From Methanobacterium sp. (GTDB lineage Archaea > Methanobacteriota > Methanobacteria > Methanobacteriales > Methanobacteriaceae), in NCBI GenBank assembly GCA_028700095.1, contig JAQVTJ010000017.1:1-22385 (forward strand): a DNA stretch of 22,385 nt, read 5' to 3'. A model generated the notes under the pieces. It did no database searches, was not told where the DNA came from, and worked only from the letters and a program-made list of their open reading frames with translations. The position numbers were made by a program, and so were the translations under genes. Shown one piece after another: positions 1 to 7,191 of this stretch (position 1 is its first letter; the number at the start of each line of letters is the position of its first letter).

Positions 1-571
1 TAAACTTAATATTTCAAATGTTGATGTTATTATAGGAGATGCAACTAAAATAAATTTTCCAATATTTAACAAAGTAGTATCAAATTTACCATATAAAATC
101 TCATCACCCATAACCTTTAAAATCCTTGAAAATAAATTTGATTCAGCAATTCTTATGTACCAACTAGAATTCGCAGAACGTATGATTGCAAAATCTGGGG
201 ATTCAAATTATTCTAGATTATCTGTTATGATGCACTTTTATGCAGATGTTGAAATGCTTTTCAATGTTCCGAAAGAGGCATTTTTTCCAAATCCAAAAAT
301 TTCATCTGCAGTAATCAAATTAAAACCTAAAAAAGATGTGGAAATTAATGAATTATTTCTAAATGTAACAAGAGCACTTTTCCAACATAAACGAAAAAAA
401 GTAAGAAATGCATTGATGGACTCTTTCCATGAAATTAATGATATGGATAAAAATGAACGAAAAATTCTATTATCAAAATTAGATCCAAATATTCTAGATA
501 AAAGAGTAATTAAAATGGAACCTGAAAGCATCTTAAAACTATCAACAGATCTTGGAAAATTATTAAAATAA
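1..571 (+). CDS. rsmA: 16S rRNA dimethyladenosine transferase RsmA/KsgA, C-terminal part (5' end outside window)
   Basis: This enzyme uses S-adenosylmethionine to dimethylate two adjacent adenines near the 3' end of 16S rRNA during small-subunit maturation. The reading frame is open from base 2 and gives 189 residues before TAA, so the N-terminal SAM-binding loop lies upstream of the window. Visible are a GDA acid-motif strand, the catalytic NLPY motif followed by ISSP (codons near bases 86-110), the MYQLEFAERM segment typical of the family, and FFPNPKISSAVIKL, which leads into the helical C-terminal domain with its basic FQHKRKK stretch. A start at the internal ATG (155) would omit NLPY and is not correct. 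The next gene begins 111 bases downstream. Family assignment is firm; the exact archaeal name (RsmA, KsgA or Dim1-like) is a matter of convention. Confidence 0.95.
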   Translation, partial: KLNISNVDVIIGDATKINFPIFNKVVSNLPYKISSPITFKILENKFDSAILMYQLEFAERMIAKSGDSNYSRLSVMMHFYADVEMLFNVPKEAFFPNPKISSAVIKLKPKKDVEINELFLNVTRALFQHKRKKVRNALMDSFHEINDMDKNERKILLSKLDPNILDKRVIKMEPESILKLSTDLGKLLK

Positions 572-636
572 TTATAATTAAATTTATTTCCCAAATAGTA
601 TAAATTTTACATAATAAAAACCCAGGATAATAAAGT

Positions 637-679
637 GATATTATATTTTATGGAGAAATAATATTTTAATTGTGGTGAT
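637..679 (+). promoter_or_regulatory. Putative promoter and ribosome binding site of the 683 gene
   Basis: An archaeal TATA-like stretch (TGATATTATATTTTA, 637-651) sits about 35-45 bases before the ATG at 683. GGTGAT (674-679), complementary to the 16S rRNA 3' end, lies 3 bases before the ATG. The call rests on composition and spacing only. Confidence 0.4.
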
Positions 680-682
680 TAA

Positions 683-991
683 ATGACAGAATCTTCCTAT
701 GAAATTTTTCAAAGAGAATGTCCTGAGCTTGCAACTAAATTCAATGAACTAGTTCAAGTTCAAAGATCAGTTAAAGGACTTGATCAAAAAACAAAACAAC
801 TCATAAATATAGCTATTCAAACAGCCCATAAAAATCCCATGGCAGTGGAATTACATACAAAAATGGCTAAAACAGAAGGTGCAAAAAGAGAAGAAGTAGT
901 AAATGCTGTTACCATGAACCTTCATCTTTCAGGTCTTTCAACTGTCCTGGAATGTCTTCCTTCAGCTATTAAAGGCTATGATAGTATATAA
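683..991 (+). CDS. Carboxymuconolactone decarboxylase/AhpD-family protein lacking the redox cysteines
   Basis: This small all-helical protein of 102 residues belongs to the carboxymuconolactone decarboxylase (CMD) superfamily. The core matches the family pattern: a KTKQLINIAIQTA helix (36-48), then NPMAVELHTKMAKTEGAKREEV (51-72), and a terminal helix with NLHLSGLSTVLECL (79-92). AhpD-type members carry a CxxC disulfide pair followed by H; here the equivalent positions appear to be N51 and A54, with H58 kept, so thiol-disulfide peroxidase chemistry is unlikely. The only cysteines (13 and 91) lie outside the motif. The start is supported by GGTGAT just upstream. It stands alone between rsmA and a methyltransferase gene, so context gives no function. 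It could be a lactone- or quinone-related enzyme or a structural homologue. Confidence 0.8.
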   Translation: MTESSYEIFQRECPELATKFNELVQVQRSVKGLDQKTKQLINIAIQTAHKNPMAVELHTKMAKTEGAKREEVVNAVTMNLHLSGLSTVLECLPSAIKGYDSI

Positions 992-1006
992 ATTTTATGT
1001 TTTAAA

Positions 1007-1136
1007 GGGGCTGTAAAGTTAGTGGTTGTGCAACAACTACACTTAAAATTTTTAAGCTTTTCTAAATGGTTAATCTCGGAAAACAGAATTCAAAAAAAAT
1101 ATAGTTGAGCTCAACACCTACCTATTTGACAACCCC
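1007..1136. mobile_element. MITE-like element, 130 bp, with imperfect terminal inverted repeats
   Basis: The left end starts GGGGCTGTAAAGTTAG and the reverse complement of the right end starts GGGGTTGTCAAATAGG. With small gaps the two ends stay related over about 33-35 bases. The element is flanked by GTTTTAAA (999-1006) and ATTTTAAA (1137-1144), an 8-bp candidate target-site duplication with one mismatch. Inside are a stem with 8-bp arms and a 3-base loop (1022-1040) and a perfect 12-bp palindrome, GTTGAGCTCAAC (1104-1115). There is no transposase gene. The GG-starting ends with TTGTCAAATAG and an 8-bp duplication resemble ISL3-family elements; that attribution is inference. Alternatives are a structured RNA or a leader hairpin for the next gene. 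Confidence 0.5.
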
Positions 1137-1179
1137 ATTTTAAACAATTTTTAAATCTGGTTAAAATTGGGTTTTTATT

Positions 1180-1767
1180 ATGAAATATAAAGGAATAGAA
1201 TTTCAAACCTGTGATAATGTATATGAACCTGCAGAAGATACATTTCTGCTTGGTGATAATCTGATAGTCCACCAATCTGATAGTGTACTGGAAATTGGTA
1301 CAGGAACCGGGATAATTGCAATATTAGCTTCTAAAAATGCATGTAAAGTAACAGCTGTTGATATTAATAAATATGCAGTGGAATGTGCCATTATAAATAA
1401 TAAAAATAATGCTGCTAATATTGATATAAGGTTAGGAGATCTTTTCGAACCAGTTAAAAATGAGAAATTTGATCTGATATTATTTAATACACCTTATCTT
1501 CCAACAAGCAAAGAAGAATTTGTGGATGATGAACTTGAAGCTGCATGGAATGGTGGTGAAGATGGTAGATATGTTATAAACCGTTTTATTAAAGGTTTAC
1601 CATTACATTTAAATCCATATGGACGTGTTCAGCTAGTTCAATCTTCATTATCTAATGTGGAAGAAACAGTTAAAATGTTAAATATATTAGGATTTGAAGT
1701 ATCAATATCTGCAAGGGAAAAATTCTTCTTTGAAGAAATAGTAGTTATAACTGGTCAGCTTATCTAA
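1180..1767 (+). CDS. HemK/Mtq2-type class I SAM-dependent methyltransferase
   Basis: The protein has 195 residues and a Rossmann methyltransferase fold. EPAEDT (16-21) is the N-terminal motif of the archaeal/eukaryal HemK-related group, LEIGTGTG (37-44) is the SAM-binding motif I, and AVD (59-61) is the acidic end of strand 2. FNTPYLP (102-108) is the active-site motif that binds the methylated amide. Bacterial PrmC has NPPY; here the second residue is Thr. The family methylates a glutamine of release factor or other substrates, and in archaea the likely target is the GGQ motif of aRF1; this is family knowledge, not visible here. The archaeal form lacks the N-terminal helical domain of PrmC, which matches the short length. 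No strong ribosome site precedes the ATG, and the promoter region is next to the MITE-like element ending at 1136. Confidence 0.85.
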   Translation: MKYKGIEFQTCDNVYEPAEDTFLLGDNLIVHQSDSVLEIGTGTGIIAILASKNACKVTAVDINKYAVECAIINNKNNAANIDIRLGDLFEPVKNEKFDLILFNTPYLPTSKEEFVDDELEAAWNGGEDGRYVINRFIKGLPLHLNPYGRVQLVQSSLSNVEETVKMLNILGFEVSISAREKFFFEEIVVITGQLI

Positions 1768-1833
1768 AAAAAATGATATTAAATATAAAATCTTATTAAT
1801 TTATATTTTTTTTATAAATTTACTTTAAAAAAA
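1766..1833. terminator. Bidirectional T-rich terminator region between convergent genes
   Basis: The 92-base gap between the methyltransferase gene (+) and the transporter gene (-) holds a T8 run on the + strand (1806-1813). It also holds A8 and A7 runs (about 1768-1775 and 1827-1833) that read as U-tracts in the minus-strand transcript. Archaeal intrinsic termination needs U-tracts rather than stable hairpins, so this gap probably ends both transcripts. Confidence 0.45.
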
Positions 1834-1859
1834 GGATTTAATTAGTTAATACTACTTAT

Positions 1860-3116
1860 TTACATGAATAATGTGATTATAAGACCTATACTCAATAACA
1901 TGACAATAACAACAGTTGCAATGGCAATGGAGTTGAATAATTTTGAATTTATATATTCTCCCATAACATTCTTATCATTAATAATAAGCAACATCAATAT
2001 GAGAACAAATGGTAATAACAAACCATTTGCAACCTGTGAAAGGTATAAAATTGTTAGAAGAGGTATGCTAGGAATTAATATAATAATCACTGCAAGTAAT
2101 ATAAGTCCTAAATAAAGACCATGGAAAACTGGTGCTTCTTTAAATCCCTTTGAAACACCTGCTTCAAAACCTAAACTTTCACATATATAATATGCTGTTG
2201 ACAATGGTAAGATGCTTGCTGCAAATAGTGAGGCATTTAAAAATCCAAGTGCAAATAATATACTGGCATATTGACCTGCAAGTGGTATAAGTGCATCTGA
2301 AACATCTGCTACATTATTAACTTGTATTCCATTTGTATATATTGTTGCTGTACATGCTACTACAATGAAAAATGCAACAATATTCACTACTATTGCACCA
2401 AAAATAGCATCAAGCTTGGAATATCTTAAATTTTTCAAACTAATACCCTTTTCAACAACAGAAGATTGTATATAAAACATCATCCAAGGTGCTATTGTTG
2501 TTCCAACCATACCGATTAACATGGTAATATAATCAGTGTTTAGATTTATTTGAGGTGTAATAACACTTTTGGCTGCAAGTCCCCAGTCAGGCTGGGCAAG
2601 AACTCCTGCAATTATATATGATAGATAAAGAGAAGATGCCAGTAAAAACACTTTTTCAACACTTTTATATGTTCCTTTAACCACCAAGAGCCATGCAAAT
2701 AATGCTGCAACAGGCAAAGCAACAAGTCTTGGTACTCCAAATATCCCGGCACTCACTGCAATACCTGAAAATTCTGCAAGTACATTTCCAAAATTTGCAA
2801 GTAATAATGCAATCATTATTAAAAAAGTGAATTTAATACCCACCTTTTCACGTATAAGATCAGCAAGACCTTTTCCAGAAACTATACCCATTCGAACGCC
2901 CATTTCCTGTATAACAGCTAGAGCAAATATCATTGGGATAAAAGTCCATAGGAGATTGTATCCGAATTGAGCACCTGCTAGGGAATAGGTTGTTATTCCC
3001 CCTGCATCATTATCAACATTTGCTGTGATTATTCCTGGCCCCATTACAGAGAGGAATATTATAAAACTTAAAAAGGTAGGGTTTTTAAAAACCCTACGGA
3101 AGATTGGGAAATCCAT
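1860..3116 (-). CDS. NRAMP-fold divalent metal transporter with non-canonical ion site, probably Mg2+-type
   Basis: This integral membrane protein of 418 residues has about 11 hydrophobic segments and the NRAMP/SLC11 (LeuT-like) fold. In family members the first membrane helix carries GPGF..DPGN and the sixth carries MPH; those Asp, Asn and Met residues coordinate Mn2+ or Fe2+. Here helix 1 reads GPGIITANVDNDAGG (26-40) and helix 6 has GTTIAPWMMFYIQSS (205-219), so Asn becomes Gly and Met-Pro-His becomes Ala-Pro-Trp. Loss of the soft Met ligand fits the NRAMP-related Mg2+ transporters (NRMT) rather than Mn/Fe importers. Its upstream partner contains the MgtE regulatory domain, which supports Mg2+. 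GAGG overlaps the TGA of that partner, with 9 bases between the genes, so translation is probably coupled. Substrate is inferred. Confidence 0.85.
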   Translation of the reverse strand: MDFPIFRRVFKNPTFLSFIIFLSVMGPGIITANVDNDAGGITTYSLAGAQFGYNLLWTFIPMIFALAVIQEMGVRMGIVSGKGLADLIREKVGIKFTFLIMIALLLANFGNVLAEFSGIAVSAGIFGVPRLVALPVAALFAWLLVVKGTYKSVEKVFLLASSLYLSYIIAGVLAQPDWGLAAKSVITPQINLNTDYITMLIGMVGTTIAPWMMFYIQSSVVEKGISLKNLRYSKLDAIFGAIVVNIVAFFIVVACTATIYTNGIQVNNVADVSDALIPLAGQYASILFALGFLNASLFAASILPLSTAYYICESLGFEAGVSKGFKEAPVFHGLYLGLILLAVIIILIPSIPLLTILYLSQVANGLLLPFVLILMLLIINDKNVMGEYINSKLFNSIAIATVVIVMLLSIGLIITLFM

Positions 3117-3125
3117 AAAAAAACC

Positions 3126-4367
3126 TCATCTTACAAACATTCTTGGAACTCTTTTTTTCCATGCAGTAGGTAAAACAATATCAATGGCATCATCTACAGT
3201 GATAATACCTCTTAATTTGGTTTCCTCTTCAACAACAGGTAATGCAATTAAATTATATTTTGCAATTTTCTGTGCAACCTCATGTTGGTTTTCCATTACA
3301 TCAGCTTTTATTATACGTGTATGCATCATCTCTGAAACATTTCGTTTAGGTTCTGCAAGTAAAAGATCTCTAAGTGAGATTACCCCTACAAGATCTCCTC
3401 TTTTGGAAATAACATATACATAGTATATGGTTTCAACATCATCTGCCATACGTCTTAATGAATTTAGAACTTCTGTTACAGTTAAATCCTGATTAACATA
3501 GGCAAATTTTGTTGTCATAATTCCTCCTGCAGTATTTTCAGGATATTTTAACAACTTTCTAAGATCATTAGATTCTTCGGGTTCCATTAAATCTAATAAT
3601 TCTTCAGCCTTTTCTTCAGGTAAATCAGCTAATACATCTGCTGCATCATCTGGTGACATTTCATCTAATATTTCAGCTGCTCTTTGGCTGTCCATACCCT
3701 CTAAAAGAGAAACTTGTCTTTCTGGAGAAACTTCTTCAAGAGTATCTGCAGCAGATTCATCATCTAATGATGTTAAAATATTTAATGATTCATTTAATCC
3801 TAGTTGATCTACAATTTCTGCCATATCAGCTGGATGGAGTTTTTTTATTTTCTGTTTTGGTACTTTTAATTTAACTTTAGAATAATCACTTTCCAATGGA
3901 TCAATATCCTTCCAGGAGATGAGATCCTCGTTTGAAGTTATTCCAAGAGATTTAGCAATCCTATCAAGACTTAATCTTCTTAAAATTCCATTAAATCCAA
4001 TATCCACAGCAATAACATGACAATGGCCATTGATTGGCGATATTTTTATGTCATTGACTCTTTTAACCTTTTTATCTTCAATATCAACTACTTGTCTGTC
4101 CATCACATCTTTTAAAAGGATAATATCATGTTTTTGGATTTTATAAGCAGTTAGATCTTTTAATGGATATTTAAGTGTTATTTGTTTACCTAAACTTTCA
4201 ATATATCTCCATGAAACATTTATGATCTCTTTATCTTTTGTATTAATTTTTAAGGCCTTAAGAATGGGATATGAATGGTCTGATGATATTATAACGTCTT
4301 TTAATTTTCCAATTCTTTCTCCTGAAGGAGATATCACTGGTTTTTTTATAAACTCACTTAGATACAA
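3126..4367 (-). CDS. Soluble PRC-barrel / MgtE_N / CBS-pair protein, probable sensor for the adjacent transporter
   Basis: The protein has 413 residues and no membrane segment. Residues about 1-155 contain two PRC-barrel-like units (GERIGKLKDVIIS near 16-28 and VKRVNDIKIS near 101-110). Residues 177-275 are an MgtE N-terminal superhelix with the repeating acidic pattern HPADMAEIVDQL, SPERQVSLLEGM, SPDDAADVLADLP. YPENTAGGIMT (275-285) is the MgtE junction, and two CBS domains follow to about 398, ending GIITVDDAIDIV. The MgtE channel domain is missing. In MgtE these cytosolic domains bind Mg2+ and close the pore when Mg2+ is high; here they are a separate polypeptide encoded immediately before an NRAMP-type transporter. 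The start is TTG with a strong AAGGAGGTGAG site 4 bases upstream. Regulation of the transporter is inferred from context. Confidence 0.88.
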   Translation of the reverse strand: MYLSEFIKKPVISPSGERIGKLKDVIISSDHSYPILKALKINTKDKEIINVSWRYIESLGKQITLKYPLKDLTAYKIQKHDIILLKDVMDRQVVDIEDKKVKRVNDIKISPINGHCHVIAVDIGFNGILRRLSLDRIAKSLGITSNEDLISWKDIDPLESDYSKVKLKVPKQKIKKLHPADMAEIVDQLGLNESLNILTSLDDESAADTLEEVSPERQVSLLEGMDSQRAAEILDEMSPDDAADVLADLPEEKAEELLDLMEPEESNDLRKLLKYPENTAGGIMTTKFAYVNQDLTVTEVLNSLRRMADDVETIYYVYVISKRGDLVGVISLRDLLLAEPKRNVSEMMHTRIIKADVMENQHEVAQKIAKYNLIALPVVEEETKLRGIITVDDAIDIVLPTAWKKRVPRMFVR

Positions 4368-4407
4368 GTTCTCACCTCCTTAAATTTTGTGGGATCTTAA
4401 TTTTGGG

Positions 4408-4848
4408 TTATATTGGTGTAATTACTCCCTCTTTAACACGTTCCATAACAATCATTTCAGTTAGATCTTCAACACCATCCACAGATCTGACTTTGCTGTT
4501 CATAATTTTGTTGAGCTCTTCTATACTATGGGCCCATACCTTGATGAGTATATCATATTCCCCGGATACACTGTACACTTCAGATACTTCTTCAAGCTTT
4601 GAAAGTTCATTTTTAACAGTTTCATGTTTTTCTGACTCTGTTTGTATGATAATAATTGCTGTTACTTTTAAACCTATTTCATCAGGGTTTACTAAAAGAG
4701 TATATTGTTTGATAACATTTTTCTCCAACTTTTTAAGTCGGTTGGAAATAGTTGCATCAGGAACATTTATCTCTTTAGACATTTGGGAGAGTGTTATTCT
4801 TGAATTCCTAATTAAGGAACGAATTATTTCGGAGTCTATATCATCCAT
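4408..4848 (-). CDS. Lrp/AsnC-family transcriptional regulator
   Basis: The protein has 146 residues: an N-terminal winged helix-turn-helix (MDDIDSEIIRSLIRNSR, then MSKEINVPDATISNRLKKLE) and a C-terminal RAM/AsnC ligand and oligomerisation domain with VSEVYSVSGEYDILIKV and the closing VEDLTEMIVMERV. Members bind palindromic DNA as dimers to octamers and respond to amino acids or other small effectors. The chosen ATG is preceded 8 bases upstream by GGTGA; the frame stays open to a GTG at 4861-4863, but that would place the ribosome site inside the gene. The next gene on the strand starts 40 bases downstream with no clear promoter between, so this regulator may share a transcript with the MgtE_N/NRAMP pair. 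A palindrome by its TATA box suggests autoregulation. Confidence 0.9.
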   Translation of the reverse strand: MDDIDSEIIRSLIRNSRITLSQMSKEINVPDATISNRLKKLEKNVIKQYTLLVNPDEIGLKVTAIIIIQTESEKHETVKNELSKLEEVSEVYSVSGEYDILIKVWAHSIEELNKIMNSKVRSVDGVEDLTEMIVMERVKEGVITPI

Positions 4849-4897
4849 TTTCAAATTCACCACAAATTTATTTATGAATATAGTATAATACCACTAC

Positions 4898-4922
4898 ACA
4901 TATAAATGTTAGGTAAATTACC
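4898..4922 (-). promoter_or_regulatory. TATA box and palindromic operator of the Lrp-family gene
   Basis: On the minus strand, ATTTATATGTG (4898-4908) is a TATA-like box about 50 bases before the ATG. Immediately upstream, where BRE/TFB contacts fall, is GGTAATTTACC (4912-4922), a perfect 5+1+5 palindrome. An Lrp dimer site there would block TFB/TBP binding, a known mode of archaeal autoregulation; this is inferred here. Confidence 0.45.
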
Positions 4923-5122
4923 AAAAATATTTTAATATACTGGAAGATTACCCATATTTTATTATATAACTGAGTATTATATTAGTAATAATTATTGGTT
5001 AAATAGTGTTAAAACCATTTATAAGGATTTAATGAAAATTTTAGCTGAAAATTATTCCTAAAAATATAATATTATAAAAAAGAAAAAAATTATAAATTTT
5101 TTTTTTATATTACAATTATTAT

Positions 5123-5482
5123 TTACATCCATATCTTTAAAACAAAAAATGCAGGTTGTGGTTTAAGATTTGTGATTTTAACATATTCATAAGGGACTGT
5201 TTTAGGTAAACTAACAATATAGGTGTTAAAATGTTTTTCTATACCTCCATTTATGAAAATATGTAATATGAAAGTTTTTTCACCTTTATTTGAAAGATTT
5301 AGAATAATAGAATTTATATTTACAGGTTTTGAAGTGAATTTCTGGCCATCTAAAATTTTATTATCAGGAGTATCAATTATCCATGTACTAGAATCCAGGG
5401 AATAATTTCTATCTAAAAGATCTGTCAATAAATAAAAATCTTTGGAAGCACTATCTTCCATATTAATGGTGAACATAACCAT
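5123..5482 (-). pseudogene. C-terminal fragment of a pilin-like secreted protein (gene B, third piece)
   Basis: This 119-residue piece has no signal sequence and no recognised domain. It is rich in beta-type patterns (FTINMEDSASKDFYLL, IILNLSNKGEKTFILHIFINGG), as in outer-surface or secreted archaeal proteins. Its ATG (5480-5482) lies inside the preceding fragment, has no ribosome site, and follows an in-frame TAA at 5489-5491. It is one base (-1) out of frame with that fragment. Restoring one base near 5478-5488, for example a third G in the GG pair, would join KSG to MVMFTINMED. I therefore read it as the C-terminal third of the gene that starts at 6092. No function is recognised. Confidence 0.6.
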
Positions 5483-5805
5483 CCTGATTTACTTTTATTA
5501 AAATCTGGTCTTTTATGATCATAATTTCCCATATTTATATGTGTACATAAATATCTAGATTCATTGTTTCCATTATAAATATCAGGTTTTATACTTAAAT
5601 AGGTGTCCATAATTTCATAATCATATAAAATGGTCCTATTAACAATTATTATATCACTAATATCTTTAGGAGGTGTTTGGTTTTGAATTGGTAATATTGG
5701 TATTGAGGGATCTGTGGGATAGATCATCAAATTATAATTTGTTGGTTCAGGCAATATTTTGGTAAGGATTTCAGGCTCTTTTTTAAGGCGCATCATTTTC
5801 TTCAT
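5425..5805 (-). pseudogene. Middle fragment of a pilin-like secreted protein (gene B, second piece)
   Basis: This 126-residue open frame has a nominal ATG at 5803-5805 but no ribosome site. The frame stays open upstream of that ATG through codons giving RVVSNTLS, back into the A7 run (5829-5835) at the end of the preceding fragment. One extra A there would give GLAKYEIGKKRVVSNTLSMKK continuously, and the GLA...NTLS...K pattern is one I associate with archaeal pilin-like secreted proteins, from memory. The last 20 or so residues (after KSG) are probably out-of-frame noise produced by the second lesion. No catalytic motif is visible. Confidence 0.6.
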
Positions 5806-5822
5806 ACTTAATGTATTACTAA

Positions 5823-6092
5823 CTACTCTTTTTTTCCAATTTCATATTTTGCTAATCCTGGAGTGATATAGGTACTATATTTAATATCTTCCCAGTTTTC
5901 AGGAATTCCTGGGGTATTTATCAAAATGTCAGCTATATTATTTGCAATTCTGTTAAGAGATGTTTCAGTAGAATAATCATATAATTTGTTTCCTGCAATG
6001 TTCATTGCATCAGCTGATATTCCAATTATCACAGTTAGTAAGATTAATGCCAACATTACATCTATTGTAAATACCTGGCCTCTTCCATCCAA
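5823..6092 (-). pseudogene. N-terminal fragment of a pilin-like secreted protein (gene B, first piece)
   Basis: The fragment has 89 residues. MDGRGQVFTIDVMLALILL begins with a short charged segment and a G-Q junction, then a hydrophobic helix (about residues 8-27), resembling archaeal class III (prepilin-type) signal peptides in which cleavage occurs just before the Q. The start is TTG at 6090-6092 with GGGGATG 7 bases upstream. The frame ends at TAG directly after an A7 tract, and the next frame continues the protein with a -1 shift. With both shifts repaired the gene would run 6092 to 5123 and encode about 323 residues. It follows another pilin-like gene by 63 bases on the same strand, so the two were probably co-expressed. 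The intact product would be membrane-anchored or surface-exposed. Confidence 0.65.
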
Positions 6093-6155
6093 CTAAACAC
6101 ATCCCCTAATATAGTGATTTGCTTAATATTCTTTTTTTTATCAGAAATTTGAGGC

Positions 6156-6635
6156 TTAAAATGTCTGGATATTGGATATTCCATATTTATTTCTATGGCC
6201 TTTATCTAGGAATATTCTAAAATAAATATTATAAGAAGAATAATATTCCACTGCTTCTCCATTATAGATTCCAAATGTATCTTCATTAAATATTACATGG
6301 TCTATAGAGCATGGGGCTGTTACAACTCTTTTTTTAGTTCCTGATGGCACTATAAATGTTTCTAATCCATAGTGGTCACATATAGCTTTCACTTCTAATC
6401 TACATAAAAAACATGCACCATCTTTACTTTCATGAAAATAACCATTTTCAATACAATTTTTAAGGGTTTGTAATGTATTGGAATTACCATGAGATATATA
6501 TGGATTAAAAGGACATTTCTTTATATAGTATGCTGAACTTGAATTTTCATAGAATGTGGAATTTTTAACACCTTTTTTATATAAATAATCAGATAATACT
6601 GTGCCATAAATAATTTTTACATTATTAACTTTCAA
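6156..6635 (-). pseudogene. C-terminal part of a pilin-like secreted protein (gene A, after the in-frame stop)
   Basis: The nominal start is a TTG (6633-6635) with no ribosome site. The frame is exactly that of the preceding fragment: a single TAA (6690-6692) separates them and the 18 codons between read as normal protein (YNEIPDPLPFIKCKNYGN). The part is cysteine-rich, with C-x20-C-x13-C-x2-C spacing through KKCPFNPY, LKNCIENG and DGACFLCRLEVKAIC, which would suit a disulfide-stabilised exported domain. No known catalytic motif is visible. If the stop were read through or repaired, the whole protein would have 344 residues. Confidence 0.6.
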
Positions 6636-6689
6636 ATTACCATAATTTTTACATTTGATAAATGGTAGAGGATCTGGTATTTCATTATA

Positions 6690-7190
6690 TTAATATGTTT
6701 CTTTTGAAGATGATTTAATGGATTTTAATCCGATTATAGGTATATGTTGGGTGATATTTCGGTTATATGAGATATTATCCTTTCTAACTAAAATAGTTGA
6801 ATTTATTTCTATTTCAAATGGATCAAAAGAAGAATCAACAGAATAAATATTACATTCTATATTTACACCTGTATTATTATGATATTTACTAATTAAGTCA
6901 TTTATCTTAGTATTTATACTGTTTCTTATTATAATTCTACTATTCAAGATAGGATAGCCTGTTTGAACAATATTTTCTGTGGTTTCTTTTATAGTTTGTT
7001 GTGTTAAAACAGGTATATTTCTTTCAATATCCCCAGAAACATAAAATACATTGTCTGCTGCCATCTTAATATTTGTGGAATCATCTAAATTTAACATATT
7101 TATTAATAGAATAAGAAGGATTATCGAAGGTAGTATTAACAAAAATGCTAAACCACCCATTATATATCCTTTATTATCCATTTTTACCAT
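6690..7190 (-). pseudogene. N-terminal part of a pilin-like membrane-anchored protein (gene A)
   Basis: The fragment has 166 residues. MVKMDNKGYIMGG is followed by one long hydrophobic helix (about 12-33), then a polar, Asn- and Ile-rich region containing several N-x-S/T sequons (NNTG, NSTI, NISY, NITQ). This is the layout of a type IV pilin-like or N-anchored surface protein. The start could also be the second ATG (7179-7181), with a weak GGT upstream. TAA at 6690-6692 cuts the frame after SSSKETY, but the same frame continues directly into the 6156-6635 fragment. It is the first gene of a degenerate two-gene cluster and has a perfect inverted repeat right before its start codon. Function is not recognised. 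Confidence 0.65.
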
Positions 7191-7191
7191 T

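Noticed and set aside
1007..1136. Simple rho-independent style terminator for the CMD gene
   Set aside because: Individual hairpins exist, but the related ends and flanking direct repeats over the whole 130 bp are better explained by a mobile element, and there is no U-tract after the stems.
3025..3423. 132-aa plus-strand frame across the transporter/MgtE_N junction
   Set aside because: It spans the antisense of two real coupled genes and has no family resemblance.
4403..4888. 161-aa plus-strand frame over the Lrp gene
   Set aside because: It is the complement of a well-supported Lrp/AsnC coding region and has Ser/Ile-rich shadow composition.
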